DNA of 64,000 nucleotides from Engelhardtia mirabilis (GTDB lineage: Bacteria; Planctomycetota; UBA1135; GCA-002686595): positions 6,572,001 through 6,636,000 of the forward strand of contig CP036296.1 of the NCBI GenBank assembly GCA_007751255.1. The letters run 5' to 3'. The translations under genes and the position numbers were made by a program. This document shows, piece by piece, positions 49,041 through 58,246 of this stretch. Positions within the stretch are counted from its first letter, which is position 1. Each line of letters begins with the position of its first letter. The notes under the pieces are model-generated. The model did no database searches and was not told the origin of the DNA. It was given only the letters and a program-made list of their open reading frames with translations.

Positions 49041-50054
49041 ATGACCCAGGCCCCCGAACCCGAGCGCGCCGACGAGCAGACGATCCTTTCTCAGCTCCCG
49101 GCCGGAACGCGCTTGGGTCGAGTCCTGCGGGGCGACGCGCGGGTCTACCACGTGTTGATCGACGGCGAGGTGATCCAAGCCGCGCCCCGCGGGCGGTTGT
49201 TCGAGGAGCTGGGCGAGGTGCGCACGCCGGTGGCCGTCGGCGATCGGGTGGCGGTGTCCCTCGACGGCGACCCGCCCGGGGTCGAGCTGGTGCTGCCGCG
49301 CGACAACTACCTGTCCAAGGTCAGCTCCTCCCACGACCCCCGCGAGCAGATCCTGTTCGCCAACGTCGACCAACTCATCAACGTGGCCTCGGTCGGCCAG
49401 CCCGGGTTCTCGTCGAACCGCACCGACCGCATCCTGGCCGCCTGCGAATGGCAGGAGATCCCCGCCAGCATCGTGCTCAACAAGGTCGACCTGGACGCGC
49501 GCGGCGACGTGGAGGGGATCGTCGAGACCTACGAGCGAGCCGGCTACGAGGTGATCCAGACCAGCGCCGAGAAGCGGGAGGGTCTCGAGCGCCTGCGCGC
49601 CAAACTCGACGGCAAGACCACGGTGCTCTACGGAGCCTCCGGCGTGGGCAAGTCGACCCTGATCAACGAGCTCTACGGCATGAAGTTGAAGATCGGGAAG
49701 ATCAGCCGCTTCTGGTCCCAGGGCAAGCACACGACCACCTTCTCGCGCGCCATCCCGATCGACGGCGACACTTGGGTCGTCGACACCCCCGGCATCCGCG
49801 TGTTCCGCCTCTACGGCCTGAACAAGGGCCAACTGCGCCACCTGTTCCCCGACTTCGCCCCCTACAACACCAAGTGCCGCTTCCCCAACTGCGCCCACGA
49901 CCACGAGCCGGACTGCGCCGTGGTCAACGCCGTCGAGGCGGGCGAGCTGGCGACCAGCCGCTACCTCAGCTACGTCGAGATGCTCGACGAGCTCGCCCCG
50001 CCGCCGGAGGACGTGGCGACGTACGGGGAGACGGGGGAGGAGAGCGAGGGCTAG
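49041..50054 (+). CDS. rsgA: Ribosome small-subunit biogenesis GTPase RsgA
   Basis: A 337-residue GTPase that checks late 30S maturation. It has the circularly permuted GTPase order: G4 NKVD (147-150), then G1 GASGVGKST (198-206), then G3 DTPG (248-251). An N-terminal OB domain covers about 25-95. The zinc site is Cys279, Cys284, His286 and Cys292 in the C-terminal domain. Length is slightly above the family's usual 290-350. ATG at 49041, 50 bases from the divergent methyltransferase start. The stop codon lies in the short repeat shared with 15005-15023. Confidence 0.95.
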   Translation: MTQAPEPERADEQTILSQLPAGTRLGRVLRGDARVYHVLIDGEVIQAAPRGRLFEELGEVRTPVAVGDRVAVSLDGDPPGVELVLPRDNYLSKVSSSHDPREQILFANVDQLINVASVGQPGFSSNRTDRILAACEWQEIPASIVLNKVDLDARGDVEGIVETYERAGYEVIQTSAEKREGLERLRAKLDGKTTVLYGASGVGKSTLINELYGMKLKIGKISRFWSQGKHTTTFSRAIPIDGDTWVVDTPGIRVFRLYGLNKGQLRHLFPDFAPYNTKCRFPNCAHDHEPDCAVVNAVEAGELATSRYLSYVEMLDELAPPPEDVATYGETGEESEG

Positions 50055-50067
50055 TGTCCTGGATCAG
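50049..50067. repeat. 19-base sequence shared with 15005-15023
   Basis: Identical 19-base copy of the sequence at the end of the FG-GAP-like gene, here overlapping the rsgA stop codon (TAG at 50052-50054). Two copies at gene ends 35 kb apart suggest a dispersed element but do not prove it. Confidence 0.45.
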
Positions 50068-50146
50068 CCCTCGCAAGGCTCGACCGCCCCCCCAACTCAC
50101 ACTTCAACGCGGAGAACACAGACGTCGCGCGACCGAGATCCGCGCT

Positions 50147-51073
50147 CTATTCGAACGCGGAGTAGATCGGGTGCGTCGGATCGAGGGCGATGACGAAATC
50201 CTCCGAATGCTGCGGCCCGTACTCGAAGCCGATCGAGGCGGCCTCCGCGAGGGAACCCGACCAAACGCCCTCGAAGTAGCCATCGTTGGCGCCATCAGTC
50301 CAGATGAACCAATAGTCCCCTACGGTCGCCGTCAGCAGGCGGCCCAGCATTGGCGCTTCGCGAATCGTCAAGGACTCGACGCTGCTCATCAACATCTGCG
50401 ATTCCTGTGCGCTGCCGGCGACCGGAAGAGCGATCGTTCCCGCCAGAACGGCCGCGGGAGTCACGTCAAAACGCACCAGAGCACCTGCGGTCGTGCACGC
50501 GAAGAAGAACCGGAGTTCCGGGTCAGCAGCCAGCTCCTCGATACCTGAACCCAACACGCCCCTGAAGAGCTCGACACGGGTGGCGGTCAATGAAGGCTCG
50601 CGAACGATCGGAGGCAGATAGACCCCGCCACCTCCAACCACCCGGGCGGTGACCGTCGAGGTGGTAGCCAACGGAGAACCGGTCGGCACTGGCCCGCCAG
50701 ACGTCAGTCGAGGCTCATAGGAGCCTTCGTTCCCATGGAGAGCCCAGAACTCCACGACATCTTCGCCGGTCCGGAGCACCTGCCCCGCCACGAGCAGCCC
50801 CTGACCCGGCACCACCGTGGCCGCGCGGAGCGCATAGGCCACGTCGAAACGCTCCTCCCACGCGAACCACGGATCCGACTCGCCCGCCCTCTCCTTCACC
50901 TGCACATGGAGAGCGTTGTGTTCGGGTGACCCATACACGGACATTCGCAAGTTGTCGGCGACTACGAGAGCCTCGAAGAACGACTTTCCGATCGCAGCAG
51001 ACTGCGGTGCGGGCGCGGAGGCGGTGACCGACAACGACATCAGGACGCTAGCGCTGAACATTTGCATCTTCAT
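50147..51073 (-). CDS. Secreted protein of unknown function
   Basis: A 308-residue exported protein with a signal peptide (about 1-22 from the ATG at 51071-51073, ending VTASAPA). The mature part is beta-rich, with alternating patterns such as RLTSGGPVPTGSP and GVYLPPIVREPSL, but no repeat or domain can be named. It lies 155 bases downstream of the FG-GAP gene, on the same strand, so the two may be cotranscribed. Base composition is a little lower in GC than in rsgA. Confidence 0.62.
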   Translation of the reverse strand: MKMQMFSASVLMSLSVTASAPAPQSAAIGKSFFEALVVADNLRMSVYGSPEHNALHVQVKERAGESDPWFAWEERFDVAYALRAATVVPGQGLLVAGQVLRTGEDVVEFWALHGNEGSYEPRLTSGGPVPTGSPLATTSTVTARVVGGGGVYLPPIVREPSLTATRVELFRGVLGSGIEELAADPELRFFFACTTAGALVRFDVTPAAVLAGTIALPVAGSAQESQMLMSSVESLTIREAPMLGRLLTATVGDYWFIWTDGANDGYFEGVWSGSLAEAASIGFEYGPQHSEDFVIALDPTHPIYSAFE

Positions 51074-51228
51074 TCGAGCACGCTGGTTGACTCGTCGCGG
51101 TAGACGTAGCGGCCAGTGAGAGAAACGAGGGACAAGTGACATACTGACGCGACTCAATCGAAGGCGCGCGCGGGACGCAACCGACCTTCTCACAGATCTC
51201 AGCCCAATCCCCCCTGATTGCCGCTCCG

Positions 51229-53178
51229 CTAAGCCCTCCACCGGGCATTCGTCGCCGACCATCCGGCCGGCCCGGTGGGATCGGGCATCCAGGCTTGGGC
51301 CCAGAGGCCCGTTCCAACGACTGCCGGGAAGGTCCACGGCGCGATCAGCTCGAAGCTGCCGGCTGGGTCCAAGACCAGCGGGATGATCGTGTCCGGCGAG
51401 GGCACCAGCAGGCCGCCCAGGATCGGCAGGTCGATCTTGGAGAGGCCCAGTGCCAGGAGCGCAGGGTTGCCGGGAAGGCCGTTCTCGATCCGCATCACCA
51501 CGGGCGATCCGGGCGTCAGGGTTCCGTAGCAGCGCAGGCGCGGCTCTCCAGCCGCATGGTTGAAGTCCGAGTACAGGCGCACCGACGACTCCCCACTTGT
51601 CGCTCGCACGCCGGCGACGACCTGTGGGCCGGCCGGCCCCTGCACCCAGTCGACGTCGGTCACCAGGTGGCCGCCCTCGAAGGTGTACTCCTGCAGCACC
51701 GCGCCGTTGGGCGGGCTGATCACCGTGATCCGACCTGGAGCGTCCGATGCGGAGCCCCAAATCCCCTCGCCTCCGACCACCAAGTCGGGCGAGCCGTCCC
51801 CGTCCGCATCGATTCCCCCGACCAGCGAATCCCCGAAACCCGACCCATACTCCGGGCCGGCCACGGCAGACAACTGAATGCCGGTGGCCCCTGAGAAGAC
51901 CAGGACGTGGCCGAACTTGACCGTGTCGTCGGTCAGGGCGCCGGTGCTGGAGCCGACGGCAAGATCGCGAATGCCATCTCCGTCCCAATCACCTGCGCCT
52001 GCGAGGGCGGGTCTGAACCACTTGTTGGTGGAGGTGCCGGTGGGGAGCAGCTGCAGGAACTCGGCGCCACTGGCGCCGGAGTAGACCCGCACCGGTCCGC
52101 CGAGGTAGTTCGCGACCATCAGGTCGCCGACGAGGTCACCGTCGATGTCGCCGGGAGCTCCGAGGGTGTAGCCGAAGCCGAGGTCCTCGGGTGCCGGCGT
52201 GATCGTTTGGAGTAGCGCGCCCGTCGCTCCCGACTGGATACGCACGGGCATCGCGGCGCTGGTGAACCCCGACCCCACGGCCACGTCGAGCGCGCCGTCA
52301 CCGTCGACATCCGCATAGGTCGCCACACTTTGGCCGTACTTCTCGCCGACCTGGAAACCCGTCGACCAGATTAGTGCGCCGGTCTGCCCCGACAGCATCA
52401 CCGCGAGCTCCGAGCTCTGAAAGACGGCGCACAGGTCCGAGACGGAGTCGCCGTCGACGTCGCCAGCGTTGACCAAACGGACAAAGAGACCGCTGGTGTA
52501 CGCGCTCGTCCAGAGCTGGGAGCCATCGGCGCCGGAGTAGGCGGAGATCGGCCCAGAGGTCGCGACGTCCGGTACCCCGTCCTGGTTCAGGTCGCCCATC
52601 GCGACGACGTCGTTCGCGAAGTAGAAGCCGGAACCCGGATCAGCCACCGCGAGGTCCAGCCGCGGATCCAATCCACCGCCCTCGTCGGTCCATTCGAGCG
52701 GCAGGAACTCGAACTGACTCCAATCGGCCACACCTGGTCCGAGGGAACAATCAGTGCTGCCGACGCCCAGTCCGAAGACGTCGCCGGCCTTCACCTCGAA
52801 GACGAGGTCGAAGTGCCCGCTGGGCCAGTCGAACTGGCTACTGGGAGGCAGCGGCACCTTCGACACGACCCCGTTCAACACGAACATCGGGTAGTCGTAG
52901 TGGACCCCCGAGTCCTGGTTGTCCCACGCGACGTGGGCCGTGACCGTACCGTCGAAGTTGGCGGTGGTCGTGAAGGCTGCGGTCTCACCGCCGGAGCAAG
53001 GGCAGTGGTCCGGCCCGACGATGTGGATGACCTCTGCGCTCACTGTCCCCGACGAGCAAGACGTCCCGACAAATGACCAGCCCAGGTCACCGACCTTCAG
53101 GGCCTGCGCGTGCAGGGGAGCGGCGAAGATCGAGAGGGCGAACGCACCGGTAACGAAAAGGCGGATGGAGTTCTGCAT
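51229..53178 (-). CDS. Secreted FG-GAP repeat protein
   Basis: A 649-residue exported protein with a signal peptide (about 1-25). Residues about 26-175 form an N-terminal beta-domain with cysteines (SCSSG, DHCPCSGG). Then come six FG-GAP repeats with calcium-loop-like sequences: GDLNQDGVPDVA, GDVDGDSVSDLC, ADVDGDGALDVA, GDIDGDLVGDLM, GDWDGDGIRDLA and DADGDGSPDLV. They build an integrin-like beta-propeller and probably bind calcium. The last 100 residues (from YGTLTPGSPVVM) are the beta-module seen in other exported proteins here. Likely a surface or adhesion protein; ligand unknown. Confidence 0.85.
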   Translation of the reverse strand: MQNSIRLFVTGAFALSIFAAPLHAQALKVGDLGWSFVGTSCSSGTVSAEVIHIVGPDHCPCSGGETAAFTTTANFDGTVTAHVAWDNQDSGVHYDYPMFVLNGVVSKVPLPPSSQFDWPSGHFDLVFEVKAGDVFGLGVGSTDCSLGPGVADWSQFEFLPLEWTDEGGGLDPRLDLAVADPGSGFYFANDVVAMGDLNQDGVPDVATSGPISAYSGADGSQLWTSAYTSGLFVRLVNAGDVDGDSVSDLCAVFQSSELAVMLSGQTGALIWSTGFQVGEKYGQSVATYADVDGDGALDVAVGSGFTSAAMPVRIQSGATGALLQTITPAPEDLGFGYTLGAPGDIDGDLVGDLMVANYLGGPVRVYSGASGAEFLQLLPTGTSTNKWFRPALAGAGDWDGDGIRDLAVGSSTGALTDDTVKFGHVLVFSGATGIQLSAVAGPEYGSGFGDSLVGGIDADGDGSPDLVVGGEGIWGSASDAPGRITVISPPNGAVLQEYTFEGGHLVTDVDWVQGPAGPQVVAGVRATSGESSVRLYSDFNHAAGEPRLRCYGTLTPGSPVVMRIENGLPGNPALLALGLSKIDLPILGGLLVPSPDTIIPLVLDPAGSFELIAPWTFPAVVGTGLWAQAWMPDPTGPAGWSATNARWRA

Positions 53179-53351
53179 GGCGATACTCGGAAGAAAACCA
53201 GACCGCCTGCATGCTAGGGCGAAAGGGGTGGCGCCACCGCCAGCGCCGGTTGATCCCGATACTGGCCACCGCGGCGCACTGCCCCCGGTCCAAAGACCGG
53301 ACCATCAGCCCGCGCCAAATCCCCGTCGCGCGCCCGACGGCAAGGTCCGGG

Positions 53352-53876
53352 TCACGCCACGAACAAGTTGAACCCCCACGCGAACCAGGAAACGACCATC
53401 GCCGCGAGGGCCAGGACCACGAAGGACTTCCCCTGCGGTCGGCGCTCGACCGAGCGCAGTTGCTTGAAGTCGGAGTGGGCCCAGTAGATGGCGAAGGGGT
53501 GGGTGAATCCGAACAGCACCGCCCAGCAGATGCGCCGGCCGACCGCGGACAGCTCGCCCTGGCGCTGGTCCTCGGCGGTGGGCTCGTCCTCGGACCCCGC
53601 CCATTCGCGGTCCCCCATCTCGTGCAGGGCATCCCGGGCCTGCGCGTCGTTCTGCTCGAGGGTCGCGAGCGCGCGCTCGCGGTGCGCCAGCGGAACCTGG
53701 AGCGTGCAGGAGAACGAGTTGGCCCCGGTGATGAACGGGTCCCAGAGCTTGATGGTCGCGTCGGGGATCGTGCTCTGGATTCCCTCTTCGGCGAGCACGC
53801 CGCGCAGGATCTCGAGCTCCGGCAGGGGCCCTTGTCGGATCGTGACGAGGTTGAGGCTGATCCACTCCGAACTCAT
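53352..53876 (-). CDS. DUF2007-like membrane protein
   Basis: A 174-residue protein. The first 75 residues, with LPELEILRGVLAEEGIQSTI (18-37), fit the DUF2007 (putative signal-transducing) fold, a small ferredoxin-like domain of unknown role. An acidic linker (about 80-110) leads to two membrane helices (about 113-130 and 152-170). Both the ATG at 53874-53876 and the length are consistent with similar planctomycete proteins. No Shine-Dalgarno is evident. Single-gene unit; function not known. Confidence 0.65.
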   Translation of the reverse strand: MSSEWISLNLVTIRQGPLPELEILRGVLAEEGIQSTIPDATIKLWDPFITGANSFSCTLQVPLAHRERALATLEQNDAQARDALHEMGDREWAGSEDEPTAEDQRQGELSAVGRRICWAVLFGFTHPFAIYWAHSDFKQLRSVERRPQGKSFVVLALAAMVVSWFAWGFNLFVA

Positions 53877-54141
53877 GGGGCGCGCTCCGAATCGATGTCG
53901 GCTCCACGGACTCGGGGCGGACTTCGCCGTCGATATGGGCTGCGAGCGCTCGCTAGATCCGACGGGGAGCTGGGCGATGGTGCGACTCGAACCCTACGGC
54001 AGCTCTCTCGTTCGAATCAGACCCCGATCGCGATTCGAGCCCGGATCAAAGCTCCGGGGCCCATGCGACGGGCGGGGCGGCGCCCCGAACAACGACATCG
54101 CTCGAAGTGGGCGTGATCCGCTCGGCGGACCGTCCGCGCGC

Positions 54142-54654
54142 TCAGCCCCCGAAGTCGTACAGGTACGACAGCCGGGTCTTGTTCAGCACCACGTAGTCGA
54201 GCTTCGACAGGGTCTCGAGGTCCCGGTCGCCCGTGAGGTCCATGCCGCGGATCTCGGGGCGGTTCATCACGAAGAAGCGGCGCGTCGATCGATCGTCGAC
54301 CTCGTAGGCGCCGGGGCGGACCTCGCCGGCCAGCTCGACGTTGAGGTTGCCGGTGTAGAACACGCGCACCCGGCGCAGGGGCTCGGGTTGCTCGCCGGCC
54401 AGGCGGGCGATCGATGGGTCGGTGGTCGAGTCGAGGAACTCGTGGGCGACGAGGATCTCGTCCACGTTCACGTGCAGGAGCGGCGTCTCGATGCGGTCCC
54501 GGGTGCCCAGGTCGATCAGGGTCGCGTCACGGACCTTCAGGAAGTAGCGCCGGTACTCGTCGAGCATCTGGCTCAAACGGGCGTACTTGTTCTCGACGCG
54601 CCCCTTGATCAGGAAGGCGTCGGTCAGCAACAGGTCCGAGACGATGGTCAGCAT
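54142..54654 (-). CDS. Conserved-looking protein of unknown function
   Basis: A 170-residue soluble protein without signal peptide or membrane segment. It has a coherent coding pattern with a helical stretch near 15-45 (VENKYARLSQMLDEYRRYF) followed by alternating beta-like segments (LLHVNVDEILVAHEFLD and RVRVFYTGNLNVELAG). No family is recognised. The ATG at 54652-54654 overlaps the folC stop by seven bases, so it is cotranscribed with folC. The overlap does not by itself imply a folate role. Confidence 0.65.
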   Translation of the reverse strand: MLTIVSDLLLTDAFLIKGRVENKYARLSQMLDEYRRYFLKVRDATLIDLGTRDRIETPLLHVNVDEILVAHEFLDSTTDPSIARLAGEQPEPLRRVRVFYTGNLNVELAGEVRPGAYEVDDRSTRRFFVMNRPEIRGMDLTGDRDLETLSKLDYVVLNKTRLSYLYDFGG

Positions 54655-55940
54655 CGAGTGCGCAGGTCGGTCGGGCCGGCGAGCTCGCGGCGCAGGGCCC
54701 CCGCGAGGTGCAGGGAGCCGACGACGAAGACCCAACGGCCGCGCGCGGTGGAGGCGGCTTGGTGGAGAGCAGCCCGCGGGTCCGGGGCGTTTTCGACCCC
54801 GAGTCCTGCCGCCGCTGCCATTTGCGACAGCTCCTCCGGAGGGAGGTGGCGACCGGACCCCGCAGACGTGCAGACAGCCCTATCGGCCACGCGAGCCAGG
54901 GCCTTGAGCAACGGTTCGGCCCGCTTGTCCCGACCCAGGGCCAGCACGGCGACCGCGGGACCGGGCAGGGAGGCATCCGCCAGCAGCTCGTCCGCGACCA
55001 ATTCCAGGCTGGAGGCCACGTGGGCCCCGTCCAGCACCACCGGGACCCCGCCGAAACAGAAGCGCTCGAGGCGCCCGGGCAGGGGCGCTTCGACGCCTTC
55101 GAGGGCCCAGGCCCCCAGGGGTCGCGACCCGGCCCGGTCGCGATGCCCCGCGCGTCCCAGCTCCTCGAGCACGATCCCCGCCAGGTGCCGATTGCGCTCG
55201 CCGATCGTCGCGGCCGTGGGCGGCGCCCAGCGCACCGGCACCGAGAGGGCGGCGGCGCGGGCGGCCACCGCCACGGCGGCGGGGTCGTCCCCGGCCAAGC
55301 CGTTGGGCTCCGCCAGGGCTGCGACCGCCCGCGCCCCCGGCTTCAGGATCCCGGCCTTCTCGCCGGCGATCGCGGCCCGGGTCGGACCCAGGACCGCCGT
55401 GTGCTCCAGGTCGATCGAAGTGATCGCGCAGACCGTGCCGCCCACGACGTTGGTCGAGTCCAAGCGCCCGCCGAGGCCGCACTCCACGACCCACCAATCC
55501 ACCCCCTCGGCGCGGAAGCGATCGAACGCAGTGGCCGTGACCACGTCGAACCAAGTGGCGTCGGTCGCAGCCGTGCCCTCGGTGAGGGCCTGCTCGCGGG
55601 CGGCCAGGGACCGCGCCAGGGAGGCGTCGAAGTCCGCGCCATCCACGGGCTCGCCGTCGATGCAGACGCGCTCCTCGATGCGCTCCACGTGGGGCGAGCC
55701 GTAGCGCCCGGTGCGCCAGCCGGCCGCGCGCAGGCCTGCGTCGACCAGGGCGCACAGGCTGCCCTTGCCCTTGGTGCCGGCCACGTGCACGACGCGCGCG
55801 TCCCGCTGCGGATCGCCGAGCCGCCGGCACAGGTCCGCCATGGGCCCCACGTCCACGCGCATCCCCGCATCGCGGTCGCGACGCTCCCAATCGACCAGGG
55901 CGTCCAGGGCGGCGCGAACAGAGGGGAGCGGCGTCGGCAT
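54648..55940 (-). CDS. folC: Folylpolyglutamate synthase / dihydrofolate synthase
   Basis: A 430-residue Mur-ligase-type enzyme that adds glutamate to folates and usually also joins dihydropteroate to glutamate. The ATP loop is GTKGKGS (55-61). The family segments SPHVERIEERVCIDG (near 82-96), ECGLGGRLDSTN (153-164), ITSIDLEHTAVLG (near 173-185) and LDGAHVASSLE are clear. Length is typical. ATG at 55938-55940, 48 bases from the divergent secreted-protein gene. It is followed by the unknown gene at 54142. Confidence 0.92.
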   Translation of the reverse strand: MPTPLPSVRAALDALVDWERRDRDAGMRVDVGPMADLCRRLGDPQRDARVVHVAGTKGKGSLCALVDAGLRAAGWRTGRYGSPHVERIEERVCIDGEPVDGADFDASLARSLAAREQALTEGTAATDATWFDVVTATAFDRFRAEGVDWWVVECGLGGRLDSTNVVGGTVCAITSIDLEHTAVLGPTRAAIAGEKAGILKPGARAVAALAEPNGLAGDDPAAVAVAARAAALSVPVRWAPPTAATIGERNRHLAGIVLEELGRAGHRDRAGSRPLGAWALEGVEAPLPGRLERFCFGGVPVVLDGAHVASSLELVADELLADASLPGPAVAVLALGRDKRAEPLLKALARVADRAVCTSAGSGRHLPPEELSQMAAAAGLGVENAPDPRAALHQAASTARGRWVFVVGSLHLAGALRRELAGPTDLRTRC

Positions 55941-55988
55941 CGGGTGGGGCGCTCGGCGGTCGATAGCATAGGAGCCGCCACGGCCCCC

Positions 55989-57689
55989 ATGTCACCGCTC
56001 CATCTGACCGCAATCGTGCTCGCGACCCTCGCCCTGATCGGCGGCGGCAGGCAGGGAGCCAAGCCGCGGCCCAACGCTGGCCCCGCCGAGCAGCCGAGTG
56101 CGGGCCAAACACCGCCGGCGAAGGGGAAGCCCGTGCCGAAGGCTCCGGCTGAGAGCGAAGCCGCGCCGCCGCCCGCCGACGTGGCCCCCAACGAGATCGA
56201 GGCTCTGGCCGCGATGCACGCGCAGCTCGTGGCCGCACCGGCGATCGACAACCTGGGCGAGATCGAGCTCGCCTGGCGCACCGCGCTCGAGCGCGCGGAC
56301 AACTGGATGCGCGCCCAACCGTCCAACCGCCTTGCCCCCGGGCCGCGGGTGGAGTTCGCGTGGTTGCGACGCTGGTGCCAGGCGGAGATGGCGCGTTCCG
56401 AACGGCGACGCTGGCGACTCGACCCCTCTTGGCACGTGGAGCGTCTCGAAGAGCGCATCGAGCCCGCGCCGCCGCGGGGCGCCGCGGTCGAGGTCTGGCA
56501 GGCCTACACCGTCGAGCTCGATCGCATCCCGGCGGCCTTGCTCGCAGCCCAGGAGCAGCTCACGCGCCTGCGACCGGAGTTCACGGCTCACGGAGCGAGC
56601 ACCGCGCGATCCCTCGCTCGCGCCCTCGATCCGGCGATCGTCGACCGCGCCTCGCGCTCGGGGCTCGAGGGCGAGGCGCTGACGGCATTGGGCGAGGCCA
56701 CCCGCCGCGGACGTCGCGCGGCCGAGGCCTTCGCCCGCTGGCTCGACGAGGCGGAGCCGCGCCCGATCGGCGAGGCCTTGATCGGCCCGGGCGGCTGGCA
56801 GGCCCAGGCCCAGCTCGCGGCGGGTCGCTCGATCGAACTCGCCGAGCTCGAAGTGATGCTGTCGGGGGTGATCGCCTCCGGCCCGCGCAGCCATCGCCCC
56901 TCGGCCGCCGCCGCGACCGTCGCCGACGCCCAACTCGTCGTCAACACCGCCACGCGCGTGGGCGAGTCCGTGGCCGCCGCCCTGGAGTTGCTCGAGCTCG
57001 AGGGTCCCGAGGTCAGCGTCGGGATCAGCTACCTCGACCAGCCCCTGGGCCCGGCGCTGGTCGGGCGTCCACGGTCGGGCGCCGAGTGGGAGCTGGCCCT
57101 GATCCCCGCGGGTCCATCCTGGCCCAGTGAGGCCCGCGACCAGCGCGACCGGGCCCTGGCCCCCGGCTCGATCGCGGCCGCGGCCCTGGTCTTCGGCTCG
57201 CCGGGCGAGGGCTGGCTCGCGAAGAACGGCGAGGTCGGGCGCGAGGACCTGGCGACCTTCACCGACCCCCTCGGTATCGAGGGCTGGGGGCTGTTCGCCG
57301 CCCGCTGGTTGGTCAAGGCCGACCGCGAGGGGGGCCGCATCGTGAGCCAGGCGCCGCTGGTGGACGAGCTGGGCCGCCTGCGCCGGGAGGCGGCGGCCCG
57401 GACCCTGGCCAGCCTCCAGCTCCACGCCCGGGGCCAGCGACCCGAGGACGTTCTGGCGACCCTGCGCGTCCACACGGGCTGGGACGATTGGACCGCGCGC
57501 GGGGAGTTGGACGCGATCCGGGCCGAGCCGCGTCGCGGCATGGGGATCCTCCACGCCCTGGAGCTGGAGGCCCTGTGGGATCGCTGGAAGGCGACCCTAG
57601 GGCCCGAACCGGCACTGAAACGGATCCTGAGGGCCCTCCAGCGCTTCCCCAGGGCCCGTGCGAGCGACCTCGAAGCGGTCTTCGAATAG
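55989..57689 (+). CDS. Secreted or lipid-associated protein of unknown function
   Basis: A 566-residue protein with a short N-terminal hydrophobic segment (about 3-20) and then a Pro/Ala/Lys-rich linker up to about residue 65. The rest is mostly helical and charged. The C-terminal part (RGMGILHALELEALWDRWKA) is vaguely like the end of DUF885 proteins, but I cannot confirm it. ATG at 55989; the frame upstream runs antisense through folC and is a shadow. It is followed 126 bases later by the Nudix-like gene on the same strand. Confidence 0.6.
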   Translation: MSPLHLTAIVLATLALIGGGRQGAKPRPNAGPAEQPSAGQTPPAKGKPVPKAPAESEAAPPPADVAPNEIEALAAMHAQLVAAPAIDNLGEIELAWRTALERADNWMRAQPSNRLAPGPRVEFAWLRRWCQAEMARSERRRWRLDPSWHVERLEERIEPAPPRGAAVEVWQAYTVELDRIPAALLAAQEQLTRLRPEFTAHGASTARSLARALDPAIVDRASRSGLEGEALTALGEATRRGRRAAEAFARWLDEAEPRPIGEALIGPGGWQAQAQLAAGRSIELAELEVMLSGVIASGPRSHRPSAAAATVADAQLVVNTATRVGESVAAALELLELEGPEVSVGISYLDQPLGPALVGRPRSGAEWELALIPAGPSWPSEARDQRDRALAPGSIAAAALVFGSPGEGWLAKNGEVGREDLATFTDPLGIEGWGLFAARWLVKADREGGRIVSQAPLVDELGRLRREAAARTLASLQLHARGQRPEDVLATLRVHTGWDDWTARGELDAIRAEPRRGMGILHALELEALWDRWKATLGPEPALKRILRALQRFPRARASDLEAVFE

Positions 57690-57815
57690 CCGCTGGAGTC
57701 GCCCCCCCACCGGCGGTCGATGGACTCCGGAGCGGGTCCGCGTTCCGTTTCGGCCCCAATCCCGCTCTGGGGAGCAAATGGGACTTCCCGTCCCGCGAGC
57801 GCGAGTCCTCACCCC

Positions 57816-58238
57816 ATGACCGATCTCCACCACCGCGTCCGGGTCTTCGTCTTCAGCTTCCGCGAGCGAAGGCCCGACTACCTGCTGCTGCGCCGGACCC
57901 TGGGTCCGGAGTCCTTCTGGACGCCCCTGCACGGGCCGATCGGCTTCGGCGAGAAGCTCGAGACCGCGGTGCAGCGCGAGGTGGTCCAGGACATCGGCAT
58001 CGCGCGGGTGGGCGAGGTGATCGACCTGCAGATGCAGACCAACCACCTGCTCGGCGACGAGCACACGGTGGAGTGGACCTACGCGGTGCGGGCGCAGGAC
58101 GTGGCCCGCGAGCTGGTCCTGGACCGCACCTGGGCGGCCTACCGTTGGGAGTCGATGGAAGAGGCCTTCCCGGCCCTCGAGTTCGAAGCCGATCGGGCGG
58201 CGCTGGTGAGGCTGCACACGCTGCTGGCGGCGGCCTGA
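57816..58238 (+). CDS. Nudix-fold protein with altered Nudix box
   Basis: A 140-residue protein. The Nudix box runs from Gly40 to Ile62 with Gly40, Glu46, Arg54, Glu55 and Gly61 in the right places. The two adjacent metal-binding glutamates expected at 58 and 59 are Gln58 and Asp59. Because Glu55 remains, reduced or shifted activity is possible, as is a binding-only role. Overall length and the opening VRVFVFSF, DYLLLRRT and WTPLHGPIGFGE are like dATP pyrophosphohydrolase (NudB-type) proteins. The start is the ATG at 57816; the longer frame adds a Ser/Pro-rich stretch. Confidence 0.78.
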   Translation: MTDLHHRVRVFVFSFRERRPDYLLLRRTLGPESFWTPLHGPIGFGEKLETAVQREVVQDIGIARVGEVIDLQMQTNHLLGDEHTVEWTYAVRAQDVARELVLDRTWAAYRWESMEEAFPALEFEADRAALVRLHTLLAAA

Positions 58239-58246
58239 GCGTCGCC

